Origin: Ustilago trichophora
Lineage: Eukaryota; Basidiomycota; Ustilaginomycetes; Ustilaginales; Ustilaginaceae
Length of the DNA stretch: 64,000 nt
Assembly (NCBI GenBank): GCA_900323505.1
Contig: OOIN01000003.1
Span: 1,054,001 to 1,118,000 of the forward strand
Direction of reading: 5' to 3'
Shown here one piece after another: positions 1 through 11,107 of this stretch. Every line of letters begins with the position of its first letter. Position 1 is the stretch's first letter. The translations under genes and the position numbers were made by a program. Below the pieces are notes generated by a model. The model made no database searches and had not been told where the DNA came from. It worked only from the letters and a program-made list of their open reading frames with translations.

Positions 1-2062
1 GTGACGAGATGTGGTGCCGAGGGCTCGCCAGGGAAGAGCGACGAGGAGACGGTGGCGAGCGAACGTCGCTGCATTTGACGCAGAGGCGAGGCGCGAGCGC
101 ACGCCGTTGCGGACGAAGAAACCCTGGAGGAGATCATCTTGTTCGAGTATGGATGGGAGGAATGAAGGTCGAGGAGGAAGAAGTACAAGCGGGTTAGGGT
201 GCGTCTGACTGGCTTATGTAGTCTGTGGAGAAGACGAGCTTATCAGCGACGACGGATTAGGGTCGGTCAACGAGGAGGAGGAGAGAAGGTCATGCGGCAA
301 GGTGCATGTCATGGCGGGGTTGCAGGATTTCTCTGACGAGATGGCCCGTTTTGATTCGAGCGTCGAAGTTGCCGATGCTTCACGAGAGGTGCTGCCACAA
401 TACAGTTAGTAGGTATATTCTTGCTTCCAGAGTCATGGTCACGGTCGCACTGTATCCCACCGACCTTTGCATTCCATTCATGCAGGTCCCACGAGCGCTA
501 GATATGCTCAACAGTGGGAGTGTTGCGCGTTTCAGTGATACACAAGACAAACCTCAACAGAAATCGGAGTTGTGCCACGGGTTGACTGTACTATGTTGTG
601 TTGAGAAGATCCCAGTTTTTTGAGTGCGGGGAGAGAGACACGAGACCACGAACTGGAAATCAGCAGCAGCTGGTTGGTTGGTTGGTTGGTTGGTTGGTTG
701 GTCGGTCGCGCGAAATTTCGCAACAAGAGCCAGCCATGCGTGGCCTTGAGCTCGCGCTCTGGACGCTCTGGGCGCTAGAAGAAGCTGCACGGTAAAGCTT
801 TTTGGCCGAGAATTGTTGGCCGGCCTTTTGATCGGCGTCTGGCTTTTTGGACCCTTGTTTTGGAGCTTTTTGCCTCGCGAGACGTCGGATTTAGGTCTTG
901 GTGTCTTGTCTGCAGCACACTCTCAAGATAAGGTTTGTCAAGGTGGCGCTCGAAGGAAGACGAGGTAACTTATGCGGTGCTTGTTTGGAAATGACTTTGG
1001 TCGCCATCAAAGAGGTTCGAAGAAGCGTGTCGGTGCCAGACGCAAAGAACGCTCCCACGTGCCATCCAAACCGGGTTCATATGCTGATACGGCAGTCGAT
1101 GACGCGGGCGAGCGGGACATCGGGATCACTGCATGAAACCGATTGCATCTCGATGATCAACGTCAACGGTGATTGTCATAAGAGCTCCGCAGTAAGAACT
1201 CCATCGCTGACTAGAATTGCTGGTGAAAGGAGCTACTGTATGTTTGTGTTGTTCTTCGGGAATCACTTTACGGCTCATCAGAATTCCAGGTGATGATCGT
1301 ATGACATCGTTGAATCCTTCCCGGCGTTGGGGACAGCATGCACAGCCCTAAAGCAGATTGTAGTGAGGGACATCCGAGGCAACCATCGATTCGGAAACTT
1401 GCCCTGTCTTCTTCAACGTCACGTCAAGTGTGACTTCAAAAAAGGGGTACTGTACTGTAGTTGCCGTCGTTGGTCGCAGCAAGAAAGAAAGAAAGAAACA
1501 AGGTGGGGCTTATGCACCCTCAACCTTGTTTTCGTCACATGCCACCGGATGGACCGAAATACAGCCGCCGTCTTCCCACGCTACTCAGAGCTCTCACAAC
1601 GCTTTCCACAAAAGCTTTGGTGGAGAGTTGATCGACTCAGCACAAGATCCGTCGTCACCTCGGATAGCCTATGAACGAGTCGTACTCATCATCACCACAG
1701 TCTGGCAACCCTGCTCCTCGCTGTTCACGATGGTCCATCCCTGCAAAAGTAGTGTCCCACTCCTACTTTCTCGCGCAGCAACGCGATTGTCATGCACGTC
1801 CTTCATTCCCCACTTCCCTCTGGTCCAGGAGACGAACCAGACGGGTCTCCACCCCATCCGCCGCTACGAAATGAAACAATGGCAGAGTGCTGGGAGTACT
1901 TTCAGTCAAAACACTGGGATTCCATACCCTTGAATCTCACAGGCGCTTACGGACGTGCCACCTTTCAGCTTGACGAAACCGTGGTCCAGCAGTCCACAAC
2001 CATCTTCTGACCACTCTGAACACTTCCTCGTCTGCTGTGAAAGCGACAGCTACATCACCACC
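1..2062. other. Gene-free left flank and probable kinase promoter
   Basis: No open frame here has the codon bias seen in the real genes of this window, and none resembles a known family. The only structures I see are a TTGG tetranucleotide run at 671-702, an AAAG-type run near 1480-1500 and one GTAC-type motif (tactgtactgtag, 1448-1460) like those in other promoters of this contig. The last few hundred bases, pyrimidine-rich and CCA-rich, presumably carry the promoter and 5' leader of the kinase that starts at 2063. A fragment of an upstream gene's 3' UTR could lie at the far left, but nothing shows it. Confidence 0.6.
671..702. repeat. (TTGG)n microsatellite
   Basis: Eight near-perfect tandem TTGG units follow a short CAG run and pass into a degenerate gtcggtcg end. 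It is a simple-sequence repeat in noncoding DNA. Confidence 0.9.
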
Positions 2063-5000
2063 ATGTCGCACATCAAGCAGACGCAGCAGACAAGAGCTCC
2101 TGTAGTCAAGTCGACCCAACTGACAAATCAAAGCCAACGACGCGACCAAGCAACCGTTCGAGCTTATAATTCTTCAGCGCAGACACTCCTCCGATCCGTG
2201 TCGACACGGGCCGACTCCAAGCATACCGTCACTGAACAGACAGCACCCAAAAGCGCATTGAATGTCGACTCTACCAACATCCTAAAGCGTTCGCTCTCCA
2301 AGCTCCGCATCAAGGACGCCTCGCCCAACAAGCAAAAGTCTGCGCAGCCCAGCCGTCAACCTTTGCAACCTGCCACCAAGATCCCGCAAGCGACAGTCAC
2401 AGCCGCCCGTGTCATTAGCACACAGCCGCAACACTCAGCCTTTGTCGTCCACTCCCTTGCCCCCCATCACCGTCAAGGACACCTGCTGACCAATGCAGCT
2501 CGACAAGTCGAATACGCAGAGAAAAGCAATGAAAAGCAATTGCAGGGACCGACCGCCATCTATCCATTCAGCCCACCTGGACACAAAAAGACAGCAGAAG
2601 TCAGAATGAAGGCTATGCAACTCGGCATCTTCAAGATCAGCGAGGCCGACTTGAAAGAGCGCTATCAATTCTTGAACGAGATTGGTGAGTATCCCATCCG
2701 GTCTCCAGTAAATGCTATCATCAGAATCGTTCAATGCTGACCTTGACCCATCCGTACCTATCTGATACATTTTTGACAGGCGCAGGCGAATGGGGCAGTG
2801 TCTGGTCCGTTGAGGCCCTACGACCTCTCGACCATCTCCCCACTTCCGCCTACCGCTCTCTCCAAGTGGTCAAGCTTACCGGTCAGGGTACGTACAAGGT
2901 CGACAACACCGACAATTTTCGTCCGCTTGCCGTCAAGTTGTGCAAGCGAGAGACAAAGTACTCAGCAGCTGCTCGAACCCAGCGTCTCTGGAACGAGTTC
3001 AAGGTGTTGCGCACATTGATGGATCAGCTCCCTCGCGCCGAGCAGGTCGATCCAAATAGTCCCAATTGCCGCGTTCGCAACGACCGTACCGGATGGCATC
3101 CAAACGTCGTCAATTTTTACGAATTTCTCTTGACGCCTTCGCTCGCCATGCTCGTCATGCCCAAGTTTGACGAGCCGATGAAGGTCTGTCTCGGCGACAC
3201 ACTGTGTCGCAATTACTTTCAGCAGCTCCTGTCGGCGGTGCACTGGCTGCACCAGCATTGTGTCTGCCACAATGACATCAAGGTAGACAATCTGGGTGTG
3301 ACGTACGACACTACCGGCCTAGGACGTGACACAGTCACGTTGTTCGACTTTGGCTTTGCCAACCGCTACGATCCGCTCGCAGAAGGCGCATTCATGTCCA
3401 AAGATGTCTGGGGAACACCCGAATATCTGGCTCCCGAGCGTTGCCGCGCAACCCTACACGATGAGAGGAAGACCGACATCTGGGCCCTCGGCATCACCTT
3501 CTTTGAGATGCTCACTGGCCGCACACCCTTCGAGCGCCACGATGAGAAATTCGACACCAAGGAGAAGTTTCAAGAGTACTACGCTCGTGCCGAACGGGGA
3601 ACTTGGCTCGGCCAGTGGAATTTCTCGTCCGAGATGGAAGATCTCATTCGCAAGATGCTCCGCCACGATCCGAAGGAGCGTATCGATGCTGCGGGGGCGC
3701 TACTCCATCCTCAATTTGATCCTCAACACGGTGGACAGTGCGATTCTTTCGATGAGTTGCTTCAGCTTTCCAACGAGGATGCGCATATGAGGGCGGCCGA
3801 GGACATGCTGCCTGAGCCCGAAGTATCTCTACTGCAAGAGGATGTGGATGATAGCGATGCTATGATTGAAGAGCTTGTTGCGCAGACCGAGCAACTCGAC
3901 ACCCGACGTTACGCTGCGAGTGAAGCCGCCTCGATCCCTGCCTCTCCTGGCGTCTCGCGTGCTGTTGTCGCTACGCATCCCTCGCTTGTCCCTGGCTCAC
4001 CGTCTCTGTCGCAAGTCGGAATGGATTCGCGCCTTACTGACCTCATGTGCGTCAGTCCTCCCTGGAGAGGACCTCAGCCGCCACGACAAGGCACTCCCAT
4101 CCCGTCTGCTCAACGCAATCGGATCCTGACTGATAGTCTCCACCCAGAAGGCGAAGAAGAGCCGGATGATAGCGACACATCCATCATTGAGCATTCTCCT
4201 GTCGCCATCACTCGCGCTTCTCGAGCAAGCATTTCGAGGCCTCAGATGCTGATACCTCCTGCGAAGCAGTCGCCTTTTCGGCTCCGAGTTGGAGGACGAC
4301 CACCTGCTCGACCAGTGGAAGAGCAGATGACGTCTACGCCTCTTTCCGCTCCAGCCGCATCCACTCTAAAGCCTCTTGCACCTGTGTTGTGCCCGATGTC
4401 TCTGCCTCCGGTAAGCCAAGAAGACACAAAGACGCTTCCAGCACCTCGTACCGAGCTTGCAGCACGAGGCAACGTCGTAGCCTCGCTCGCTAAGAAGTTC
4501 GACGCATCCAACTTTCTCTCTCGACCGCCTCCCCACGTCACAGCGCTTTCGGGAGCGTTATCAGGTCACACCGGCCTCGGTCTGACTATCCGTGGTCAGC
4601 CAGTGGCGAAAGTCGGCCACGGTCACCGTCGATCCAAGTCGTACAACTTGACTAGCTCGAAGCAAGGTGTCGCACGTCAGTCTGTCCGCCGATCTACGGG
4701 GTCCTTTGTGCCGTCGCCCGATGAAGCGTTGCCACGTTGCGCGCGTCGGCTGTTCGGACCTGACCCGCCAGCATCAGCTGTAGAGACCACTTCTCAGCAG
4801 CAGAAGCCCGACCTTGACGGTGCTCCAGAAATCGACTCTGCTCGCTCGGACACCAAAGATGCTGGTGTCACTGAGCCTCAACCCAACCGCGTCGCCGACA
4901 GCACCATCGGCCGCGCCCCAGCCCTCCACGAAGTGCTCTCCGGCGACCGATCCGATACCTCGATCCGATCCAACCCGAACAAGCGACTGCTTTCACCTGT

Positions 5001-5832
5001 TCAAGCCTCGGCGACGCCAGTTGCGGGGGAGGAGATGATCTTTAAAAAGCTCAAAAAGATGGCCTCACTCGCAGGCTTGCTGACCAAGATGATCGACGAG
5101 ACCAAGTCAACCATCCTCTCGCCCAATCCAAAGACGCCGATGCGAAAGAGGGGCAGTGATGCTACGGCCAGCACTGAGGCGATGGACATTTCGCCCGGAT
5201 TATTGGAGACGCCGGTGATGCAGGTTAGGCGCGGGAAGAAGGGGCAGAGGGATGGCGAAGAGGAAGAGGAGGAGGAGGTTGGGGACGTGTCGATGGTCTC
5301 CGCTGCCTACTCTTTGGATCTCAGCGGGTCGGCCAGGCGAAACCGTGTCGGATCTGGTGGAACGACTCGATCGACCAAACACTGTCCTCAGCAAGCTGAC
5401 CATGCCTCACCTCAACACAAGCAGAAAGCACTTTCAGTTGCCCCCTCCGAAAGCGTCCACTCAATCTCACCCTCTCCCGCCCAAGTCGAAAGCATGTACT
5501 CCACCTTCCTCCTCAGCCAAAACGTCCACAAGTCAGGCTCAGGCTTCCTCTCGCCTACACAACCCTCTTCGCACACCCACAGCACCACCACCAACACCAC
5601 CAACACCAGCGGTGTCGGAAAGAACAAGCATCGCTCCCTCGCAGCCTTGTTCGCTCCTAGCTCCACAATCACCTTTGAGCATCTCAATTCCTCTGGCTCG
5701 CCGGTCAAAATGAGACCTAGCACAGCTCTCACCAGCCCAATCGGCGCTTTCAACTCGCCCACAAACCAAACGAACCAGAGAAGCACCGGGAAAGCGGGCA
5801 AGTTGGCCCGGCTCTTCCGTAAGCAGACCTGA
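2063..5832 (+). CDS. Serine/threonine protein kinase with long disordered C-terminal tail
   Basis: Two exons, 2063-2684 and 2780-5832, encode 1224 residues. The 95-nt intron (gtgagt donor, tgctgac branch, acag acceptor) splits the first Gly codon of the glycine loop, so splicing builds IGAGEWGSVW (G208-G213). Kinase landmarks follow: VAIK-type lysine in LAVKLCKR (K260), catalytic Asp in CHNDIKVDN (D373), DFGFAN (D397) and GTPEYLAPER (about 424-430). The catalytic loop reads HND, not HRD, so the arginine that usually contacts the phosphorylated activation loop is missing. Residues 1-200 and roughly 530-1224 are low-complexity, rich in Ser, Pro and Thr, with an acidic run near 5260-5280. The ATG at 2063 has a good CACC context; an in-frame ATG at 1955 would add 36 residues. 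DFGFAN recalls CAMK-like fungal kinases, but I cannot name an orthologue. It converges on the RdRP, 181 bp apart. Confidence 0.9.
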
Positions 5833-6013
5833 CGCTCCCCAACATCGGTGTTCCTCTCTGTCCAGATCGATTCCATTCTCGTCCCGAAAACACTCTTTGT
5901 CCATGTTCACCATCTCATTCGTTCATACAGTCCGTACGCTCTTTTATAATTACACAAGCTGATGCGTTTCGATCTTTCTTCGTATCAAGGTGTTTCAGTC
6001 TATATGAAGAGCG

Positions 6014-9000
6014 CTACATATCGAAGCCGAGATCATTTGAGCCCAAGTCCAACAGAACCGTACCGAGGTCCATTGCGGCCATCGCAGCTTCTGTCAGGCT
6101 GTAATCCTGATCAAAGTCATCGTCCATATCGTCGATGTCGTAGTCATCATCATCATCATCGTCGTTTGGGTTCACATGAATTTGCATGGCGACTCTGTCA
6201 ATGCGTCCACTTTCACCTGCGGGAGCGGTGCTGCTTGTCGTAGTGTCGTACGTTGCTGTGCTCGAAGCGGCGGAATTGGCACGGTTGCGGCGGTAGAAAG
6301 GACGATTGTAAGGATTGCGCTCTAGATGTTTGAGCGTCTCGAGCATCGAAAGGACATGTAGGCAGAGTGTCAGCATGAAAGTGTTGTACCCGTAAAGGTT
6401 GCTGTACCGTGCCCGTCGAGGAGAGCAGAAAAAGTGACATGCTTTCCACAGCGAATCGACAATCTTTTGCGCCGATCTGGCGGTCAACTCGCCATCTTCC
6501 TCCTCTTCGTCCTCACCAGATGGCTGTGCGACGACGTCAGCAGGCAAAAGCACCGGAGAAGCTTGAGACGTGGGGAACACCGCACGACTCGAAGATGGGG
6601 AAACGGCTATGTCCAGAGTCAGAGGCGAAGTCGGCGTGTGCGAGCGACTGCGCCTTTCCATCCCCGCTTCTTGCGATGCTTTCCTCTTGACAGCTGCAGC
6701 AACATTGCTGCTTGTGACGCGGGAAACATTGGCTGCACTGCCGCCGTGAACAGTGCTATCGCTACGAACGCTGATTGCATCATCATCATCATCAAGCACT
6801 TCAAACGGCGCATTTGCTGTACCATCAGTGCGATCAACGCTTTGCTGTATCGTACCGCTTTCCTCCGCCTTGTCTGCCGATGAACCCTGACCTTGATTAC
6901 CATTACCGGCAATCTCCATAGCTGCTTCTGGAATCACGGTGGTCTGAGAGCTACTGACCCCTCCAATCTTCCCGAAAGCGGCAGCCTCAGAAATACTGCA
7001 GATGCTCTTGCGCAACATGGTGCAGACCGCTCGCATATTGTCTAGTGTGCTATTGTCGCGCTCTGCACGGGTCTTTCGGGCGACTTTGGACCAAGTCAAG
7101 CGGCCAGTGAGCAAGTGTACTTCTGAAACGAGAAGTGTACCACCCATTGGAGCTTCGGCACCGCTCATACCGTCCCACGGCTTGTCTACGTCTGGATGGT
7201 ACGATGCGATCATGCGCGAGACTTGGCGAAGCTGTCGAGTGAAGTCCTGAAAGACAGCTACATAGCGATGTCCCTCCTCTACCACCTTTGAATCCTGCAT
7301 ATCCTTCTTGGTCGAAAACGAAGAGTCCAGAAAGCTACTGTAGGACCAACCGATCCTCTCGAGTAGCTGAGGAAACGTCACATCTTTGAACTGCCAAGGT
7401 GATGTGGATGCGGCATCGCCTCCGATACTGGCGCCAGAGGGCAATGTATGCGTCGGATCTGTCGTGGCACGGACACCGCTGCCCAACGTAGCTCGCAGCG
7501 AGCTGACTCGAATAGGCTGATTCGTCGACCGATCTTCCATCATACCGCTCAGATCGCTTCCATACAGAGAAGCAACGTCGTCATCTTCAAAGCAATCTGC
7601 CGCGCCCACCGTCACCAGACCGGTCTCTGGATCTGTATTGGTGTCCAAAGATGGCGTATCCGTCTCACCCCACGAGACTGCACGATAGAGGTATCCCAGA
7701 ACCCTCTTGCTCGTGTACGTGAGCTTTCCCTCTCGCTTCTCTCCCATCGCAAGAAAGTCGGGCACGATAGGCTCGTCGTGTCGAGGCATCTCGTCGCGTT
7801 TCACCGCCTTTCCGGTCTTGCGGAAGTCGGTGGCCTGAGAGTGGAGCTTGGCCAGCTCTTTGCATCGGGGGTCGTTGGAGCCATGGTCGCTCGCATCGGC
7901 AATGCGTAGATGAAGATGGCTTACGAGTCCAATAAAGTCGTTGAGCATGAATTCGGAGAAGAAGTGCGCAAGATCGTAAGCGCCGCAGTCTCGCGACAGC
8001 GTAGCTGGCTGGGTCTTTGGATGGAAGACAGCTGCAGGCTGCTCTGTCTCGGGGAAAAGGCGGGCGTCTTCATATATGCTCATCAGATCTCCGTCCAAGT
8101 CTCCTCCTCCTAGTCTGCGTGGTAGAGGCTGAACGCGGCTGCACGTGTCGAAAACGATGACATTGCGCAGCTGCAAAAGTGGATGCCCAGGTGGCGGTTT
8201 TACACATGTCACCATCACAACGTCGCCTGGATCGACGGTAGGAGATCGGCCAATCAGCTTTTTTCCGGTCAAAATCCGTCGAGCGACATTGCCAGATTCC
8301 ACCGTCTCCACCTGCGCAAACACTTCACCTTCCTTGAGAAAGCCAAACTCATCCGCAATACCTATCAGCGTGACACCTCTGACGGGGATACGAGCTTTGC
8401 GCTTCATATCGCCCAGTGCTGCTGCTGTCACCGACTTGGCGAGGACGAGCAAGAAGCTATCGTCATGCACCGCTTTGGCACTGAGACCGAGTTTGTGCAC
8501 CTTTTCGAACAAAGCGTGCAGATTGCAGCCGGTGCCAAAGCTGTATGCCGAACAGAGCTTGGCTGCCTCGTGAAAGTTGGAGCGAGCACGACCGATGAGG
8601 GCGATTGCCTCGGCTTGAATGTCAAGGAAAGCGGCGGCTGGAACACCGCGGTCGGAAAGGGCATTGATGAGCGGCCGATTGAGCTTGGCCGGCAAGCAGC
8701 GTGAGGAGGAGTTGGCAACTTCGAGATCGTTGTGAGGCGAACCAAACTTGGTCATGCTGGGGCGAATCTTGAGCACCTTGCCCTGCAGTCTAGGATTGAC
8801 GGCGAGAACTCCTTTACTACCACCGAGGCGGATCTGGATTGCCGATGGAGCCGATGCCTTGAGCAAAGTGCGCTTCCGATGCTCTCCATGGATGGAAACG
8901 TAGCTCTCCCAGACCTCTGCCATCAGCTCGGGCGAAATCGATCCTACACCATCAGTATACACCTGTCCATCATGCATCTTGATGTCTGGTTGATTCTGAA

Positions 9001-10666
9001 TTTGGGCATTTGGAACACTGATGGTACGTGCTGTCGCGCTGAACGCCTGTGACAGTCGTGCACCGTACTGTGCAGGCGATCTGATGACGTCGGAAAAGTC
9101 ACCAAGGCTGCTGCGAATAAAGTTGGCGTCAATCTTGCGGCCACTCGCATCTTGAAACGGGGTCACAAACCAGACTGTATGCGTGCTCATCGACGACGAA
9201 CTCCAAGCAAGCAGCTCCCAGTGGCGGCCAGCAACGTTCAAGCCGTGCATGAGGATGCCAAGCACACGCGACTGGATGTAGTCCTCGCTCTCGGCAAAAC
9301 CGTAGTTGGGCTTGATCGTGGTGACTCCTTCGCGATCCTCATTCGTAAACATGACGCGGGCAAAGTGGTGCCAATGATCCGAATAGGTGCGGATCACACG
9401 ATTCGAAATATGCCATTGAGGTCCGGACAGGAGGATTCGGGTTGGTGTCACATCAATGTGAAGCATGCGTGCAAAATGGCCGTCGTCCGAGCCTTGCGAG
9501 GGATCAAAGAGCGTGATGAGGCCTCGCGAATCGTTCGCTACGGCCTCTTTGCATGCTTCCTCCCACAACTTGTTGGTGTTCTTGAGCACTTGCTCTTCAT
9601 CTTTTCCCCTTTCTTGTCGAACCTCGAGCTTTGGAAGAAAGTTCTTAAGCACTCTGAGGGCGAGCTCGTGCCGGTCTTGAGAAATCATATTATCGAGTCG
9701 GCCGTTGATCTTGATGAGTGCCGAGATGTTCAAGAGCTCGTTGCGGATGAGCGCCTCACGAAGAAAAGCAAGCTCGATGTTGAGGTTCTTGCTTCGACGA
9801 AAGAACGACTCGACGAACCGATTGTGATGATCTTGCACCATTTTCACCTGCCGCATGTTGATCCGACGAACACCGGCCAAGACGCTATCCAAGGCATTCC
9901 AAAGCCGCTCTGCAGCGGCAGATCCACGTTCGTCAGCGGCAAAAGAAAGACGGATCACTCTCGAAGGCAATGTGAATCCGTGCTCGTTGTTGGAGAAAGC
10001 AGCATTGGACCTGGACTGGGGGTTTTGCTTGAGCTCAAAGAGGAAGATTGCGCCAACCTGGTCTTTCCCGACGGTGCCGGGGTTGACGAAGATACTGTTG
10101 TAACCTCGCATGTCTCTGGGCAGGAAGGAGACGCGATACTGAGGCAGGATAAGCTGGATGACTGAGCGCTCGTCGATAAGCAGATGCAGACTATGGCCCG
10201 AGTATGTATGCGTATAGCTGAACCGATGCGGTGCTGACCAGTAGCCGATGTGAGCCAGGCCAAATCTGAAGATCTGTGCATGCTTTTCAACACTGGCAGA
10301 GGGCTGTTTATCGGTGGCATTCTCGCTGATAGCATGTACGAATGCCTTTGAAGGGGTGTTTCTGCCCTCCTTGAGCAAGATTCGATGCTTGATGACAAAG
10401 GACTGCTGTTGAGCATACGCCAAGAACCACTCGCCGACTCGTATGCGGGCAAAGGTGATGAGGCCGTAGTTGCGCTGCCCTGCTCTTTCGATGCGGCGAA
10501 AGAAGAAGCCTTTGTTGATGGATACAGTGGCTGTAGCGCCATGTGACGAGGGCGGCGGCTGGAAGGGCAGAGCAAAGACTTTCTCCTTTTGCAGCACAGC
10601 AAAGATGAAGCGCTCTATGGCCTTGCTGTCCAAGTTGTTGGGAATGTTATGGACAAAGACTTCCAT
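6014..10666 (-). CDS. RNA-dependent RNA polymerase (eukaryotic RNAi-type RdRP)
   Basis: A single uninterrupted frame of 1550 residues. The N-terminus (MEVFVHNIPNNLDSKAIERF) resembles the RRM-like start of cellular RdRPs. Characteristic blocks follow in order: LLSGPQWHISNRVIR, TDGVGSISPELM, IQIRLGGSKGVLAV, KIRPSMTKF, and the catalytic GGGDLDGD (D856-L-D-G-D860), the DxDGD signature of the double-psi beta-barrel polymerase core. The C-terminal 200 or so residues are low-complexity and end in poly-Asp. Family knowledge: such enzymes turn single-stranded RNA into double-stranded RNA for Dicer and support small-RNA silencing of transposons and repeats. I chose the ATG at 10666 because it opens the RRM-like fold; an in-frame ATG at 10786 would add 40 residues of non-conserved sequence. 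No frameshift, stop or missing catalytic residue is visible. U. maydis lacks RNAi components, while U. hordei and S. reilianum are reported to keep them, so this gene helps place the organism. Confidence 0.97.
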   Translation of the reverse strand: MEVFVHNIPNNLDSKAIERFIFAVLQKEKVFALPFQPPPSSHGATATVSINKGFFFRRIERAGQRNYGLITFARIRVGEWFLAYAQQQSFVIKHRILLKEGRNTPSKAFVHAISENATDKQPSASVEKHAQIFRFGLAHIGYWSAPHRFSYTHTYSGHSLHLLIDERSVIQLILPQYRVSFLPRDMRGYNSIFVNPGTVGKDQVGAIFLFELKQNPQSRSNAAFSNNEHGFTLPSRVIRLSFAADERGSAAAERLWNALDSVLAGVRRINMRQVKMVQDHHNRFVESFFRRSKNLNIELAFLREALIRNELLNISALIKINGRLDNMISQDRHELALRVLKNFLPKLEVRQERGKDEEQVLKNTNKLWEEACKEAVANDSRGLITLFDPSQGSDDGHFARMLHIDVTPTRILLSGPQWHISNRVIRTYSDHWHHFARVMFTNEDREGVTTIKPNYGFAESEDYIQSRVLGILMHGLNVAGRHWELLAWSSSSMSTHTVWFVTPFQDASGRKIDANFIRSSLGDFSDVIRSPAQYGARLSQAFSATARTISVPNAQIQNQPDIKMHDGQVYTDGVGSISPELMAEVWESYVSIHGEHRKRTLLKASAPSAIQIRLGGSKGVLAVNPRLQGKVLKIRPSMTKFGSPHNDLEVANSSSRCLPAKLNRPLINALSDRGVPAAAFLDIQAEAIALIGRARSNFHEAAKLCSAYSFGTGCNLHALFEKVHKLGLSAKAVHDDSFLLVLAKSVTAAALGDMKRKARIPVRGVTLIGIADEFGFLKEGEVFAQVETVESGNVARRILTGKKLIGRSPTVDPGDVVMVTCVKPPPGHPLLQLRNVIVFDTCSRVQPLPRRLGGGDLDGDLMSIYEDARLFPETEQPAAVFHPKTQPATLSRDCGAYDLAHFFSEFMLNDFIGLVSHLHLRIADASDHGSNDPRCKELAKLHSQATDFRKTGKAVKRDEMPRHDEPIVPDFLAMGEKREGKLTYTSKRVLGYLYRAVSWGETDTPSLDTNTDPETGLVTVGAADCFEDDDVASLYGSDLSGMMEDRSTNQPIRVSSLRATLGSGVRATTDPTHTLPSGASIGGDAASTSPWQFKDVTFPQLLERIGWSYSSFLDSSFSTKKDMQDSKVVEEGHRYVAVFQDFTRQLRQVSRMIASYHPDVDKPWDGMSGAEAPMGGTLLVSEVHLLTGRLTWSKVARKTRAERDNSTLDNMRAVCTMLRKSICSISEAAAFGKIGGVSSSQTTVIPEAAMEIAGNGNQGQGSSADKAEESGTIQQSVDRTDGTANAPFEVLDDDDDAISVRSDSTVHGGSAANVSRVTSSNVAAAVKRKASQEAGMERRSRSHTPTSPLTLDIAVSPSSSRAVFPTSQASPVLLPADVVAQPSGEDEEEEDGELTARSAQKIVDSLWKACHFFCSPRRARYSNLYGYNTFMLTLCLHVLSMLETLKHLERNPYNRPFYRRNRANSAASSTATYDTTTSSTAPAGESGRIDRVAMQIHVNPNDDDDDDDYDIDDMDDDFDQDYSLTEAAMAAMDLGTVLLDLGSNDLGFDM

Positions 10667-11107
10667 GTTCGATGAAAGTCCGTCGGTAACACCAATGCAG
10701 ACGTTGTGAAGAGAGGGAGGGAGGGAAGTTAGAAGGCTTCTGACGGAATGCTCAGTGTGGGTTAAATAGGCCAGACCTGCTGTCATCCCATCCCAGGTCA
10801 GGTCGGCTCGGCTCGGGAAGCTCAGCAGGAAGACCTGCGTGGGGCAGCTGCAGCACGATGAAGGAAAGGAGCGGAGAGGGGCCCGAGCGCCTTCACTTGG
10901 CTAATGAACCTGCCGCTGCGTTGAGTATGCAAGTCTTCAGACGCCGCAGAGCGATTCCCACGACCACAGCGGAGCCAAATGGAACAAAGGGATGTAGTCG
11001 AGGCTGCCTGGGCTATACACATAGGCTTGAAATAAGAAATCGCATTGCAGACGGAACGTCAATCATTCACACAAGAGGTCGAGTGGAAACTGTCACCAGG
11101 AAAGAGA
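10667..11107. other. Spacer upstream of RdRP, probable promoter
   Basis: 441 bp between the SCP2-domain stop codon and the RdRP start, both genes on the minus strand. It must hold the terminator of the former and the promoter and leader of the latter. I see no repeat or RNA gene in it. Confidence 0.5.

Noticed and set aside
9152..10165. 337-residue plus-strand frame inside the RdRP gene
   Set aside because: Antisense shadow of the RdRP N-terminal half; no domain seen.
10667..10786. In-frame 40-residue N-terminal extension of the RdRP
   Set aside because: The extension is not conserved-looking, whereas the Met at 10666 directly opens the RRM-like fold.
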